A stretch of 64,000 bases of DNA from Gemmatimonas sp. (GCA_009380025.1 WHSP01000007.1:1-64000); one strand, 5' to 3'. Positions 1-9,103 are shown, numbered from the stretch's first letter. Notes: generated from the sequence alone by a model not told the origin. Numbers and translations: made by a program.

Positions 1-636
1 ATACTCGGACCAGTTCCGGTAGCGCGTGCGGGAGATGGTGCCATCCCCGTCGCGATCCACGTTGACCGATTCGATCACCCCCCGCCCTGCCGCTCGTTCC
101 AGCCTGGTCAGCGCAAACGAGTCCGCAGCGGGGTCGCGGGTGAATGTGTAGGCGAAGATCTCACCGTTCGGCGTGCGGTAGCGAAGGTCGGCACTCATAT
201 CGGTCGTCGTTGCGCTCTCGAGCCGAGCGTCGGCCGGAGGCCTCAGCACCCCCACTGCCGACCACAAGAGGGAGGGCGACGGAAGAACGGCCGTGTCCGC
301 GGCACCGGGCGGCAGGCGGTACTCCTCATCAACGAGGGCGGCCATCAAATACGTCTCACCTCGGGGGCCGAACAGGTCCAACCTGGCGCGCTCTGGCGCC
401 TCGAACCGCACGACCCCGCGTCCGTTCACTCGCGACCCACCTTCATTGAGCGTCCAGCCGAAGTTGACCTGCAGTGGGGAGGCCGGAGTCGTTGTCGAGG
501 CGATCTCGGTCTCGAGAGCCGCGGGGTCTGCGGCGACCTCCCCGACCGGACCGCCCAGCCGGCTCGCTGCGCACCCGGAAACGGCGCTGCTGGCACCCAG
601 GATCCCGAGGAGGATCGGAAAACGCAATGCAATCAT
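1..636 (-). CDS. Lipoprotein, LolB/DUF4292-like, partial (3' end outside window)
   Basis: The frame is open from an ATG at 636 to the left window edge (212 codons). The N terminus (MIALRFPILLGILG, then SAVSGC) is a lipoprotein signal with a lipobox Cys near residue 22, so the protein is probably membrane-anchored. The body reads like a LolA/LolB-type outer-membrane lipoprotein domain (FGWTLNEGG, VRFEAPERARLDLFGPRG), but that family call is weak and inferred. The ATG sits four bases after the stop of the HEAT/cyclophilin gene, and GAGAGG lies just before it, so the two are probably cotranscribed and translationally coupled. Confidence 0.65.
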   Translation of the reverse strand, partial: MIALRFPILLGILGASSAVSGCAASRLGGPVGEVAADPAALETEIASTTTPASPLQVNFGWTLNEGGSRVNGRGVVRFEAPERARLDLFGPRGETYLMAALVDEEYRLPPGAADTAVLPSPSLLWSAVGVLRPPADARLESATTTDMSADLRYRTPNGEIFAYTFTRDPAADSFALTRLERAAGRGVIESVNVDRDGDGTISRTRYRNWSEY

Positions 637-640
637 CCTC

Positions 641-2743
641 TCAACATCCTTCTTCGCTCGGAGCAATCTCCCTTATAGAGAGGATACGTTGCCCAGGCAA
701 CAATCGCTCGAGGGCCTCCTGCCCTGCCACGACCTCGGCAAAGACGGTGAATTCACCGTCGAGGCCCGGCTGGGGCGAATGGGCGACGAAGAATTGACTT
801 CCAGCCGAATCGCGGCCAGAGAGCGCCATCCCGACGCTGCCTCGATCGAATCGGATACGGTTCGGCTCGTCGCGAATCGTATACCCCGGTCCACCCGTGG
901 TGTCCCCGTTGGGGTCACCGCCCTGGATCATGAATGCGGGGACGAGTCTCGCCCACTCCTGACCGTCGAAGAATCGTGCGGCGATAAGCGCCAGGAAGTT
1001 CGCTGCGGTCAGCGGCGCCTGATCGCCCCGCAGGACGATATCGATCGGCCCCTCTTCGGTATCGATCCGGATCTGCGGAAGCGCATTCGTCTCCGGGTGC
1101 GGAGCGATCCAGCGAGTCACGAGAGCCTCGTAGTCGGCGGTGGGCTCATCGGGGACGACGGGGGGCGCATCGCCCCAGGCGCGTGTCGCGGGGTCGCCAA
1201 ACCGGGCTATCGCGCGTTGGTGAACCTCGGATGCCGGAGGGTTTGGAAAGCGTGCGAAGAACGCCCGCTCGGGGGCCATACCGATCAGGCCGAGATCGGC
1301 GATGGCCTCGACGGCAGCGACCCCGACGTCCGGCTCGTCGTCGTTGCGGGCGACGTCGAACGCATCGAGCAGGAGCGGGAAGGTCGCAGCGTCCTGGAGC
1401 CAGGCGAAGCCTTGGAGGACCCCGACGCGAACGCCAACGAAGGGCGAGCCAAGCAGCTCGAGAAGGAGCGGTCTGACCCGGCCGATCTCCGACGGTCCCA
1501 GGGAGATGATGATGGCCTGGACCGCGTCGGCGGCGACGCGCTGGTCGGCGTCGTGGGCGAGGATCTCGAGCTCCGGAATCGCCGCCTGCCGAAACCGGGC
1601 GAAGCCGTCGACAACGGCGGAGCGGACGCGCCAGGAAGAGTCGTCGACGAGGCTGCGAAGGAGCTCTCGGGAACCCTCGCGATCCAATTCCAGTGAGGCT
1701 CGAATGGCGGTGGCGCGCTCGTAGGCCAGTTGGGTGGGATCACGAGCGAGACCGTGCAGATCGGGTAAGGCGGCGAGTGCCACCTCCCCCATCCGCCCGA
1801 GGGCCTCGGAAGCAACCACTGCATCGTGAGGATGCTCACTCGCCAGAAGTCGCCGCAGCGCTTGCACGGCTCTGGCCGAAGAGTAGGTGCCGATCGAACG
1901 GGCGGCCTCGATTCGTGGCGCGTACGCATAATCCTCGATGGCCCTCGAGAGCTGATCGATCACGGAATCGAGGGCGAGGTCGGTGCCGCTCAGCGCGGTC
2001 GAGGTCAACCCACGGACCGCGCTGGCTCGGACGAGCGGGTCCGGGTCCTCTGCGAGCCCCATCAGAATGCCCACCGCCCCGGGGTCAGTGGCTTGTGCGA
2101 GGGCGTAGGCCGCTTGCCGACGGGTTTCCACGTCCTGGCTGAGGGTCCACCGCGCGATTGCCTCGACGGGAATGTCGCCGGCGCCGGCCGCCGCGACTAG
2201 AGCGGATGCTGCCACAGTCTGGACCTCGTCCGACTGGGGATCGGCACTGGTCAAGAAGTGGCCAAGAGCGTCGTCGGCTTCGGGCGAGGAGATTCGGCCC
2301 AGGGCGGTTGCGGCCTCGGCGGCCACCGTCGGGCGAGCCGAGAGGATGTCGGGATTCAGCCGTTCGACGAGAGCGGTCGCGGAAGCGCTATCGGCGAGAA
2401 GGCCGAGCGCAAAAGCGGCCGAGGCGGCCACGGAGGTGTCAGGATCCTGGAGAAGGAGCCGCGCCGTCTCGAGACCCGCCGGATCGCGAATTCGGCCGAT
2501 GGCGAGGGCAGCGCGGGCTCGGAGCTCGGGGCGGTCGGCGGTCGCGGCCCTTTCGACGGTCGCGGCATCGTAGCCACGGGAATCCTCCAATCGAAGCAGC
2601 GACGCGGCCAAACTCACGTCGGCGACTGCGAGCGGCTCGGGGTTCGACTCGACCGGGGCCGGCGTCGCCACAAGCGCGCACCCCGTCGACGCGAGCGCGA
2701 TGATGAATACGAGGCATCGGCCCGCAAGCATCGAATCAGCCAT
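641..2743 (-). CDS. HEAT-repeat lipoprotein with C-terminal cyclophilin-type peptidyl-prolyl isomerase domain
   Basis: A 700-residue protein. It starts with a lipoprotein signal (CLVFIIALASTGC). Residues about 50-520 are repeated alpha-helical HEAT-like units (ARAALAIGRI, AASAAFALGLLA, ASAVRGL). The last 150 residues are a cyclophilin domain (GPIDIVLRGDQAPLTAANF, MIQGGDPNGDTTGGPGY, SAGSQFFVAHS). Cyclophilins isomerise Xaa-Pro bonds; the HEAT solenoid is a binding scaffold, so a periplasmic or outer-membrane folding factor is inferred. Its ATG overlaps the end of the upstream thioesterase gene by 8 bp (GAGAATGGCTGA). An alternative Met at codon 5 would still keep the signal peptide. Confidence 0.85.
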   Translation of the reverse strand: MADSMLAGRCLVFIIALASTGCALVATPAPVESNPEPLAVADVSLAASLLRLEDSRGYDAATVERAATADRPELRARAALAIGRIRDPAGLETARLLLQDPDTSVAASAAFALGLLADSASATALVERLNPDILSARPTVAAEAATALGRISSPEADDALGHFLTSADPQSDEVQTVAASALVAAAGAGDIPVEAIARWTLSQDVETRRQAAYALAQATDPGAVGILMGLAEDPDPLVRASAVRGLTSTALSGTDLALDSVIDQLSRAIEDYAYAPRIEAARSIGTYSSARAVQALRRLLASEHPHDAVVASEALGRMGEVALAALPDLHGLARDPTQLAYERATAIRASLELDREGSRELLRSLVDDSSWRVRSAVVDGFARFRQAAIPELEILAHDADQRVAADAVQAIIISLGPSEIGRVRPLLLELLGSPFVGVRVGVLQGFAWLQDAATFPLLLDAFDVARNDDEPDVGVAAVEAIADLGLIGMAPERAFFARFPNPPASEVHQRAIARFGDPATRAWGDAPPVVPDEPTADYEALVTRWIAPHPETNALPQIRIDTEEGPIDIVLRGDQAPLTAANFLALIAARFFDGQEWARLVPAFMIQGGDPNGDTTGGPGYTIRDEPNRIRFDRGSVGMALSGRDSAGSQFFVAHSPQPGLDGEFTVFAEVVAGQEALERLLPGQRILSIREIAPSEEGC

Positions 2744-3161
2744 TCTCGAGGGCGTGGATCAGTTCCGGTGGTAGCTTGCGCGGCCGGGTATCGTGGCCGA
2801 GAGCGATGAGCCGCGTCTGCGCCGTAACCAGGCGCTCCGGGGCTGCGTTGCCGGGGTCCTCCAAACGCAGGATCTCGTAAGCGAACGTCACGGTTCGGGA
2901 GCGGATTTCTTCGATCCAGCTCTCTGCACGAATCGGATCATCGTACCGGGCCGGAGAGTGGAATCGCATGGAGACATCGGCGACGGCGAGAAGCACTCCA
3001 TCCCTCTCGAGCTCGGCGTAGGAGGGCCCGCGTTGGCGGATCAGCTCGGTGCGGGCCATTTCACACCAGACGAGATAGTTTGCGTGATACACCACGCCCA
3101 TCTGGTCGGTCTCGGCGTAGCGGACCCGAAACTCGATCGCGGTCCTGGGCGGCGTGCTCAT
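2736..3161 (-). CDS. Acyl-CoA thioesterase, YbgC/4-hydroxybenzoyl-CoA thioesterase (hot-dog) family
   Basis: About 141 residues from the Met at 3161. The segment VRYAETDQMGVVYHANYLVW carries the catalytic Asp and the Tyr-His-Ala-Asn-Tyr block of YbgC-type single hot-dog thioesterases, which hydrolyse acyl-CoA esters. The open frame continues upstream to 3263, but that would overlap the divergent LpxH-like start and adds no family sequence, so the start at MSTPPRT was chosen. It leads a likely operon with the HEAT/cyclophilin lipoprotein and the partial lipoprotein. The physiological substrate cannot be read from sequence. Confidence 0.85.
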   Translation of the reverse strand: MSTPPRTAIEFRVRYAETDQMGVVYHANYLVWCEMARTELIRQRGPSYAELERDGVLLAVADVSMRFHSPARYDDPIRAESWIEEIRSRTVTFAYEILRLEDPGNAAPERLVTAQTRLIALGHDTRPRKLPPELIHALENG

Positions 3162-3261
3162 TGTGGGCGTGTGCCTTTCGATGAACGGCTCTCGATACGA
3201 GGTGTCCAGAGGCGGCACCTCTATTGTCGGGGTTCTCCGGGCCGGATAGTTTGCCGCCGCC

Positions 3262-4032
3262 ATGAGCGAATCGCCAGTCTACGTGATATCGGACATCCAT
3301 CTGGGGGCCGTTCCGGAGTCCACCGAGATCGCGTTCCGACGCTTTCTCGACGTAGTGCGCCACGAGGCGTCCGAACTCCTCATCAACGGCGACCTCTTCG
3401 ACTTCTGGTTCGAATACCGAACCGTCGTCCCTGCGCGCCACTACCGCGTCCTGGCGGGTCTCGCCGAAGTCGCAGACGCCGGCGTCCGAATCCGATTCCT
3501 CGGTGGAAATCATGACGCCTGGGGGGGTCGCTTTCTGCGGGACGAGGTCGGGATCGAGATCCTTCCCGATCATGCCGTGATCGACCTGGCCGGTATGACG
3601 GCGCTGGTCGTCCATGGTGATGGAGTGGGGAGCGGCGATCTGGGGTACCGGGCGTTGAAGAGGTTTATCCGGAATCCCATGGTCGTTCGGATCTTTCGGT
3701 TCGTCCACCCCGACTGGGGCGATCGCCTGGCGCGGTTCGTCTCCACGACCGAAGACAAGGCGGGCAACGCGGGTGGCACGAATCCTGTCCGAGCGGAGCA
3801 ACTCCGGCAGTGGGCGCGGGCTGAAATCGAGGGCCGATCCGAGCTCGATCTGGTGCTCGCGGGCCACACGCACACGCCCGTAGTCGAAGAGGTGCGACCC
3901 GGACGCTACTACGTGAACACCGGCGACTGGATCAACCACTTCACGTACCTGGTCCTCGCACGCGGTTGCCCACCAGAACTGCGCGTCTGGGAGACCAAGG
4001 AGGGGCGTGGAGGTGGTCAGATCGAAACGTGA
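3262..4032 (+). CDS. UDP-2,3-diacylglucosamine diphosphatase-like metallophosphoesterase (LpxH family)
   Basis: 256 residues with the full calcineurin-like metal-binding set: DIHLG (11-15), GDLFDFW (43-49), GGNHD (81-85), a central VVHGDG, and GHTHTP near residue 205. LpxH cleaves the pyrophosphate of UDP-2,3-diacylglucosamine to lipid X in lipid A synthesis. The third motif reads GNHD here, where classical E. coli LpxH has GNRD, so the exact substrate is inferred. It is transcribed divergently from the thioesterase gene, and its 3' end overlaps that of glutamate racemase by about 16 bp. Confidence 0.8.
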   Translation: MSESPVYVISDIHLGAVPESTEIAFRRFLDVVRHEASELLINGDLFDFWFEYRTVVPARHYRVLAGLAEVADAGVRIRFLGGNHDAWGGRFLRDEVGIEILPDHAVIDLAGMTALVVHGDGVGSGDLGYRALKRFIRNPMVVRIFRFVHPDWGDRLARFVSTTEDKAGNAGGTNPVRAEQLRQWARAEIEGRSELDLVLAGHTHTPVVEEVRPGRYYVNTGDWINHFTYLVLARGCPPELRVWETKEGRGGGQIET

Positions 4033-4805
4033 GCCGTGTCGACGGGTCCGCCCCACAGCCGATCGACGATCGGCGCGACAGTGGTTGGGTCGCCGGTCGT
4101 GAGGGCGCGGAAATCGCCAGAACCGGACTGCCTGAGGAGCCCGTTCGCGGCGAGGACGCGCTCCACCTGGCGGGCGACGGCGGCTCCGCTATCGAGGATC
4201 TCGACGGACTCGCCGAGCACGTCGGTCAGGTGTTCGCGCAGGAACGGATAGTGGGTGCACCCGAGCACTACGCGATCGACGTCGGCCTCAACGACAGAGG
4301 CCAGGACGTCCCGAACGACCTTCGCGGCCCGCTCGCCGGTGACTTCTCCCGATTCAACCAACTCAACGAACCCGGGACAAGCGACTTTGACCACGTCGAT
4401 CCCCGGTCCATGGTTGTCGACCAACCGATGGAAGCGCTCTGTCTGAAGGGTTGCCGGCGTGGCGAGCACCGCGATACGGCGCTTCCGCGAGGTTGCCGCA
4501 GCGGGCTTTACGGCGGGCTCGAGGCCGACGATCGGGATGGCGAAAGTCTCACGCAGCGCCTCGATCGCCGCCCCCGACGCCGTGTTGCATGCCGCGACGA
4601 CGAGCTTCGCGCCCGCCTCCACCAGCTCGCGGGTCATCGCGATCGACCGTTCGCGGATCTCCTCGAGCGAGCGTCCGCCGTAGGGGACGTAGGCGGAATC
4701 AGCGATGTAGAGAAGATCCTCCCGAGGCAGGCGAAGTCTGACCTCCCTGGCGACGCTGAGCCCGCCCAGCCCGGAGTCGAAGATCCCGAGGGGGTGCGCG
4801 CTCAT
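4017..4805 (-). CDS. murI: Glutamate racemase
   Basis: 262 residues, normal for MurI. GIFDSGLGGLSVAREV (7-22), the first catalytic Cys in AACNTASG (C73) and the second in LGCTHYPF (C183) are present, as is YVPYGGRS at 39-46. It interconverts L- and D-glutamate for peptidoglycan in the cytoplasm. The start codon overlaps the stop of the upstream DUF5683-like gene by four bases (ATGA), suggesting coupled translation. Confidence 0.96.
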   Translation of the reverse strand: MSAHPLGIFDSGLGGLSVAREVRLRLPREDLLYIADSAYVPYGGRSLEEIRERSIAMTRELVEAGAKLVVAACNTASGAAIEALRETFAIPIVGLEPAVKPAAATSRKRRIAVLATPATLQTERFHRLVDNHGPGIDVVKVACPGFVELVESGEVTGERAAKVVRDVLASVVEADVDRVVLGCTHYPFLREHLTDVLGESVEILDSGAAVARQVERVLAANGLLRQSGSGDFRALTTGDPTTVAPIVDRLWGGPVDTAHVSI

Positions 4806-5326
4806 CGAGGGCCCCCGAGAGGAATATTCACCTGAAGCTGGAGGCTGCCGTCGGGACCGCGCTGTACGCCAATCCGCTCGTCGAAGTCTGACAGGTATGC
4901 GGCGACATAGGCGTCGGCGCCGGAGAAGAACATGAGGAAGACGGTCAGCGCCGCCCAGTCTTCGAACTGTCGAGCGCGGGCCTGAACGAACTCGGTGTCG
5001 TCCTCTCCCTCGATCGCTCCCGGTTCGCGAAGCCGATCTTGCTCGGCGCGTGCGTCCTCGAGCTCTCTACGCGCCACCCAGGTCATCCAGAGGCTGCTGC
5101 TCGTAAGGGTGAAGTAGACGGCCCCACGGCCGTAGGCGCCGACATGTGCCTGACCCCAGCCGGGAAGCACCAGGGATCGCAGAAAGGCCCCCCGTGGCGA
5201 GACCGGCGGGCCCTCGAATTCCGGTGATTCCGGTTGGTCGACCGGTTCCTGTTGACCGTTGAGCGCCGGGGTGGACAGCAGCAACGCGCACGCCCCGACG
5301 ACGATCGCCGTTCGCACTCGATCCAA
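4802..5326 (-). CDS. DUF5683-like membrane protein, start uncertain
   Basis: The coding region ends in ATGA shared with murI. The segment RSLVLPGWGQAHVGAYGRGA, followed by a hydrophobic stretch and a second one (FLMFFSGADAYVAAYLSDF), is characteristic of DUF5683 small membrane proteins, whose function is unknown. A signal-like hydrophobic segment AIVVGACALLLSTPAL begins about seven residues after a TTG at 5326 that is preceded by AGGGGG. The frame stays open to an ATG at 5419, but the extra 31 residues would put charged sequence before the signal, so TTG (or the GTG three codons later) is preferred. Confidence 0.65.
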   Translation of the reverse strand: MDRVRTAIVVGACALLLSTPALNGQQEPVDQPESPEFEGPPVSPRGAFLRSLVLPGWGQAHVGAYGRGAVYFTLTSSSLWMTWVARRELEDARAEQDRLREPGAIEGEDDTEFVQARARQFEDWAALTVFLMFFSGADAYVAAYLSDFDERIGVQRGPDGSLQLQVNIPLGGPR

Positions 5327-5515
5327 GACTTCAAACCCCCAGGGGAAATTCCAGCGTAGGGAAACGCAAGGTTCCCGCCGCGCCGAGAGCAAGGTATTCC
5401 CAGCTCTTCCGTTTCGCAAAATGGGCCGATCGCATCGCTGCCCCCGCCCACGTTACGTTTCTTGCTTCGAACCACCGTCTACCCCTGACGGCAATCCCGC
5501 GATCCGACTCCCGAC

Positions 5516-6238
5516 GTGATTCCACTCAGCGACGAAAACCCGACCGAGATCACACCGCTTGCGACCGTTGTGATCCTGCTGGCGAACGTGCTGGCTTGGA
5601 TCCTGGTTGAAGGGTCCGGAGAGCAGGCGGCCCTCGTCGCGTCCATCACGGAGTTCGGAGTCGTGCCCTGTCAGATCACGGGCGAATGTGCGGGTGCCGG
5701 GCTGACGTGGGGGACGGTGTTCACATCGATGTTCCTGCACGGGAGCTGGGGCCACCTGATCGGCAACATGGTCTTCCTGTGGGTATTCGGAAACAACATC
5801 GAGGACTCGATGGGCCACGTCCGCTTCGTCGTGTTCTACCTGCTCTGCGGGATCGTCGCGGCTCTGGTCCATGTCTATCTCGCTCCGCAGAGTGCGATAC
5901 CGACGGTGGGCGCAAGCGGAGCGATCAGTGGCATCATGGGTGCCTACATCCTCCTCTATCCGAGAGTTCGGGTGCTCACCTGGATTCCGCCCTTCTTCTT
6001 CGTCCAGGTGCCGGCGCTTCTCCTGCTCGGATATTGGTTCTTGGTCCAGGTGGCGACGGGTGTGCTGACCTACGGTCCGGAAATGGGAGACCAGGGTGGC
6101 GTAGCCGTCTGGGCGCACGTAGGCGGGTTCGCGGCCGGCCTCGTGCTGATCAAGCTATTCGAGAAGCGGGCGCTCACGTTCGCCAAAAGCCACAAGATCA
6201 AACTGCCGCCAGAGGAGGCGCATCGACTGGAATGGTAG
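5516..6238 (+). CDS. Rhomboid family intramembrane serine protease
   Basis: 240 residues with about six hydrophobic segments. The catalytic Ser is in GASGAISG (S134) and the His in AHVGGFAAG (H201), with the conserved HGSWGHLIGNM block in an earlier segment. Rhomboids cleave transmembrane helices within the membrane. Translation begins at GTG 5516 (VIPLSDENP). A positively charged tail (KRALTFAKSHKIK) ends the protein. It is followed 12 bp later by adenosine deaminase on the same strand, so the two may be cotranscribed. Confidence 0.92.
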   Translation: MIPLSDENPTEITPLATVVILLANVLAWILVEGSGEQAALVASITEFGVVPCQITGECAGAGLTWGTVFTSMFLHGSWGHLIGNMVFLWVFGNNIEDSMGHVRFVVFYLLCGIVAALVHVYLAPQSAIPTVGASGAISGIMGAYILLYPRVRVLTWIPPFFFVQVPALLLLGYWFLVQVATGVLTYGPEMGDQGGVAVWAHVGGFAAGLVLIKLFEKRALTFAKSHKIKLPPEEAHRLEW

Positions 6239-6250
6239 GCTCATCGATAA

Positions 6251-7318
6251 ATGTGCAGGCAGAGTCCGCCCGTGGCTGACGACGCGGAGATTCTGGAGAG
6301 GGTTCGAGAGCTTCCGAAAGCTGAACTTCACGTTCACCTCGATGGCTCTCTCCGTCCGGCCACGCTCCTGGAGCTCACTCGAGAGGCCGGAGGCATACCT
6401 CCCCGAGACGATCCGAAGGACCTCCGACAATACATGAAGGCGCCGCCGGCCGGTGACCTCATCGAGTACCTGGAGCGGTTCGAGATCACCCTCGCCGCGA
6501 TGCAAACTGGCGAGGCGCTCGACCGCATCGCGTATGAGCTCGTCGAGGATCTCGCCGGCGAGAACGTCCGCTATGCCGAGGTCCGCTACTCTCCGATCCT
6601 CCATACGCGCCTCGGACAATCCGCACGGGCCTCGCTCGACGCCGTACTCTGTGGCATTCAGCGGGGAACTCGCGAGTTCGGCATGCGGGCGAAGGTGATC
6701 CTTTGCGCTCTTCGCCATCTGTCGCCCGACGTCTCGGTCGAGGTCGCTCGCCTGGCGGCGGCGTACCGCGATCGTGGGGTCGTAGGGTTCGATCTCGCCG
6801 GACCGGAGCGAGGGCACCCCGTCGAACAGCACCGAAGCGCGTTCGCACTTGCACACGAGGCGAATCTGGGAGTCACGATCCACGCAGGGGAAGCTGAGGG
6901 GGTGGAATCGATCGGGCACGCGATCCACATTTGCGGCGCTCACAGGATCGGCCATGGTACCCGTCTTTTCGAAGATCAGGAGCTCCTCGAGTACGTAAGG
7001 GACTTCCGCGTGCCTCTCGAAGTCTGTCTCCTCTCAAATGTTCAGACGGGTGCCGTCCGAGATCTCGGCAGACACCCGCTGAGGCAGTATTTCGACTCGG
7101 GTCTGGTGCTCAGTCTGAACACCGACAACCGTCTGATCAGCGGAACGACACTCAGCGAGGAGTACCGGCGGGCGCATTCGCATCTCGCCCTCACCTGGGC
7201 CGATCTATCGCGAATTGCGCTGATGTCCTTCGAGAGTGCGTTCTTGGCCTGGCCAGAGAAAGAAGAGTTGCTCGAGAGCGTGAGGATGGAGATCGAGGAG
7301 TTGCGCGGGTGGACGTGA
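6251..7318 (+). CDS. add: Adenosine deaminase
   Basis: 355 residues of the ADA metal-dependent hydrolase fold. Zinc and substrate motifs are in order: AELHVHLDGSL (HxH, about residue 25), VTIHAGE (His and catalytic Glu), HRIGHGTRL, and SLNTDNRLISGT. The last matches the NTDNR variant known from actinobacterial-type enzymes rather than NTDDP. It deaminates adenosine or deoxyadenosine to inosine in purine salvage. An ATG at 6251 is used here; a GTG at 6272 (VADDAEIL) is a plausible alternative since the family normally begins shortly before the HxH motif. Confidence 0.92.
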   Translation: MCRQSPPVADDAEILERVRELPKAELHVHLDGSLRPATLLELTREAGGIPPRDDPKDLRQYMKAPPAGDLIEYLERFEITLAAMQTGEALDRIAYELVEDLAGENVRYAEVRYSPILHTRLGQSARASLDAVLCGIQRGTREFGMRAKVILCALRHLSPDVSVEVARLAAAYRDRGVVGFDLAGPERGHPVEQHRSAFALAHEANLGVTIHAGEAEGVESIGHAIHICGAHRIGHGTRLFEDQELLEYVRDFRVPLEVCLLSNVQTGAVRDLGRHPLRQYFDSGLVLSLNTDNRLISGTTLSEEYRRAHSHLALTWADLSRIALMSFESAFLAWPEKEELLESVRMEIEELRGWT

Positions 7319-8704
7319 TTAGCCCGTGACGTACCGCAATACGTCGAAGCGTGTGATGATCCCCGTGATTTTACCGTCCCTGCGAACGAGGACCGCGGGA
7401 TTCTGGCGGGTAAGCAGACCGGTGATGGCCGGTAGGTCGGCATGAGCGTCAACGACCGGCAGGGGAGCATCCATCAGGTCCTGGACGGACTGTTCGAGAA
7501 CGGTCGGGTTCTCGAGGACCCTCGCCATCAGCGTGGACTCGGCGACATGACCGATGCAGTCGCCCTCGTTGATGACCGGAAGCTGGGAGATGTTGTGCTC
7601 GGTGATAAACCGCAGGGCTGCCCGAACCGAGGTCGAGGGCTCTACTGAAACCACCGACCCGGGAGCCCCGTCCGTCTTCACTGACACCATGGATTCGGCG
7701 GTGACGCGGGCAGGCTCGATGAGTCGGTTCTCGCGCATCCACTCGTCGTTGTAGAGCTTCGATAGATATCGCTCGCCGGTGTCACAGAGGATGCAGACGA
7801 CGCAGGCGGCCGGGTCGTCGATCTCGCGCGCGATCTGCAGCCCGACGTGGACGATGAGCCCGCTCGACCCGCCCACGAAAAGCCCCTCCTCCCGGGTCAG
7901 GCGTCGGGCCATGGCGAAGGAGGATCGATCGTCGACCGATCGCCATTCGTCTACGACGCCGAGGTCGAGCGTACCCGGCACTTTGTCTTGACCGATTCCC
8001 TCGACCTTGTAAGGCGCGGAGTCGTTGATCGTCCCCGTTTCCGCGAACTCCTTGAGGATCGACCCAACCGGATCACCGCCGACGATGCGGACGGAAGGAT
8101 CTCGCTCCTTGAGATACCGGCCAACCCCGCTAATCGTCCCGCCGGTTCCGGCTGCGGCGACGAAGTGCGTGATTCGGCCTTCGGTCTGTTCCCACAGCTC
8201 TGGACCGGTGGTTCGATAGTGCGCCTCCGGGTTCGCCTGGTTGTAGAACTGATTCGCGAGAATCGCATTCGGTATCTCTTTGGCGATCCGCTTGGCCGTT
8301 TCGACGTAGTTGTCGGGATGGTCCGGGGGGACTGCGGCGGGCGTGACGATTACCTCAGCGCCAAACGCTTTCAGGAGCCGGACCTTCTCCTGGCTCATCT
8401 TGTCCGAGATCGTGAAGATGCAGCGGTAGCCCTTCTCGGTTGCGGCGATGGCCAGACCGATACCGGTGTTCCCGCTCGTCCCCTCGACGACGGTGCCGCC
8501 AGGCCGAAGGCTGCCCTGACGCTCGGCCGCTTCGATGATCGCGGGTCCGATCCGGTCCTTCACCGATCCCCCCGGGTTCATGAACTCCGCCTTGCCGTAG
8601 ACGGGGGTCGATATGCCCTCGGTGATCCGTCGGAATTGGATGAGGGGGGTCCAGCCGATCACCTCGAGCACACCCTGGTAGGGGCGTTCGTGGCGTGGCA
8701 TCAC
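7319..8704 (-). CDS. Cystathionine beta-synthase-like PLP enzyme with C-terminal CBS pair
   Basis: 461 residues. The N-terminal two thirds are a cysteine synthase-type PLP fold: the PLP lysine in NPGGSVKDRIG (about 43-53), the substrate loop EGTSGNTGIGLA, and GTGGTISGVGRYL binding the PLP phosphate. Residues about 330-461 are two CBS motifs (TSVRAALRFITEHNISQLPV and LPAITGLLTRQNPAVLV), a regulatory module that often binds adenosyl compounds. The architecture matches bacterial cystathionine beta-synthase (serine plus homocysteine to cystathionine); O-acetylserine sulfhydrylase activity cannot be excluded. It overlaps the preceding TonB-domain lipoprotein gene by four bases. Confidence 0.88.
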   Translation of the reverse strand: MMPRHERPYQGVLEVIGWTPLIQFRRITEGISTPVYGKAEFMNPGGSVKDRIGPAIIEAAERQGSLRPGGTVVEGTSGNTGIGLAIAATEKGYRCIFTISDKMSQEKVRLLKAFGAEVIVTPAAVPPDHPDNYVETAKRIAKEIPNAILANQFYNQANPEAHYRTTGPELWEQTEGRITHFVAAAGTGGTISGVGRYLKERDPSVRIVGGDPVGSILKEFAETGTINDSAPYKVEGIGQDKVPGTLDLGVVDEWRSVDDRSSFAMARRLTREEGLFVGGSSGLIVHVGLQIAREIDDPAACVVCILCDTGERYLSKLYNDEWMRENRLIEPARVTAESMVSVKTDGAPGSVVSVEPSTSVRAALRFITEHNISQLPVINEGDCIGHVAESTLMARVLENPTVLEQSVQDLMDAPLPVVDAHADLPAITGLLTRQNPAVLVRRDGKITGIITRFDVLRYVTG

Positions 8705-9084
8705 GGTTCTCCGCCGCTCGTCTCGGAGGCGGCTGAATCCTCCGCGGGCAAATGGAACTGGATAGGGAGCAGGACTCGCACCGCGACGCTGTCGCTCCCT
8801 CGTCGTGCGGGCACGAAGCGAAGATCGTTGGCGCCGGCAATGGCGGCCGAGTCAAACTGCTCGTAGCCGCTGGTCTCGCCCACCCGCGCCGAGTCAACCG
8901 TACCGGCTGCCGAGACATGGATCTCCAGCACGGTTTCGCCCTCGACACCGGCATCCCACAGATCCTCTGGGTAGTGGAAGGCGGACTCGTTGAGCTGAAC
9001 GGGAGGGACCTCGGGCTCCGGTTCCGTGCAAGCCGTAGCGCTGAGCACCAGGGAGATGAGTGCGATCGATCGTCGTTGGATCAT
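8701..9084 (-). CDS. Lipoprotein with TonB C-terminal-like domain
   Basis: 127 residues. Signal MIQRRSIALISLVLSATAC gives a lipobox Cys near residue 19. The remainder (GETVLEIHVSAAGTVDSARV, then AAIAGANDLRFVPARRG) resembles the TonB C-terminal domain, which normally contacts outer-membrane receptors. The usual N-terminal transmembrane helix and Pro-rich spanner are missing and replaced by a lipid anchor, so an energy-transducing role is unlikely. It overlaps the cystathionine beta-synthase-like gene at 8701-8704 (ATGA). Confidence 0.7.
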   Translation of the reverse strand: MIQRRSIALISLVLSATACTEPEPEVPPVQLNESAFHYPEDLWDAGVEGETVLEIHVSAAGTVDSARVGETSGYEQFDSAAIAGANDLRFVPARRGSDSVAVRVLLPIQFHLPAEDSAASETSGGEP

Positions 9085-9103
9085 CGGCGGCGTTCAGTGT
9101 CGC

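Noticed and set aside
293-1696. 467-codon plus-strand frame
   Set aside because: It is antisense to the HEAT/cyclophilin gene, whose domains are clear; its product has no family features and is a by-product of high GC.
3966-4835. 289-codon plus-strand frame
   Set aside because: Antisense to murI, which has all its catalytic motifs.
7847-8866. 339-codon plus-strand frame
   Set aside because: Antisense to the cystathionine beta-synthase-like gene.
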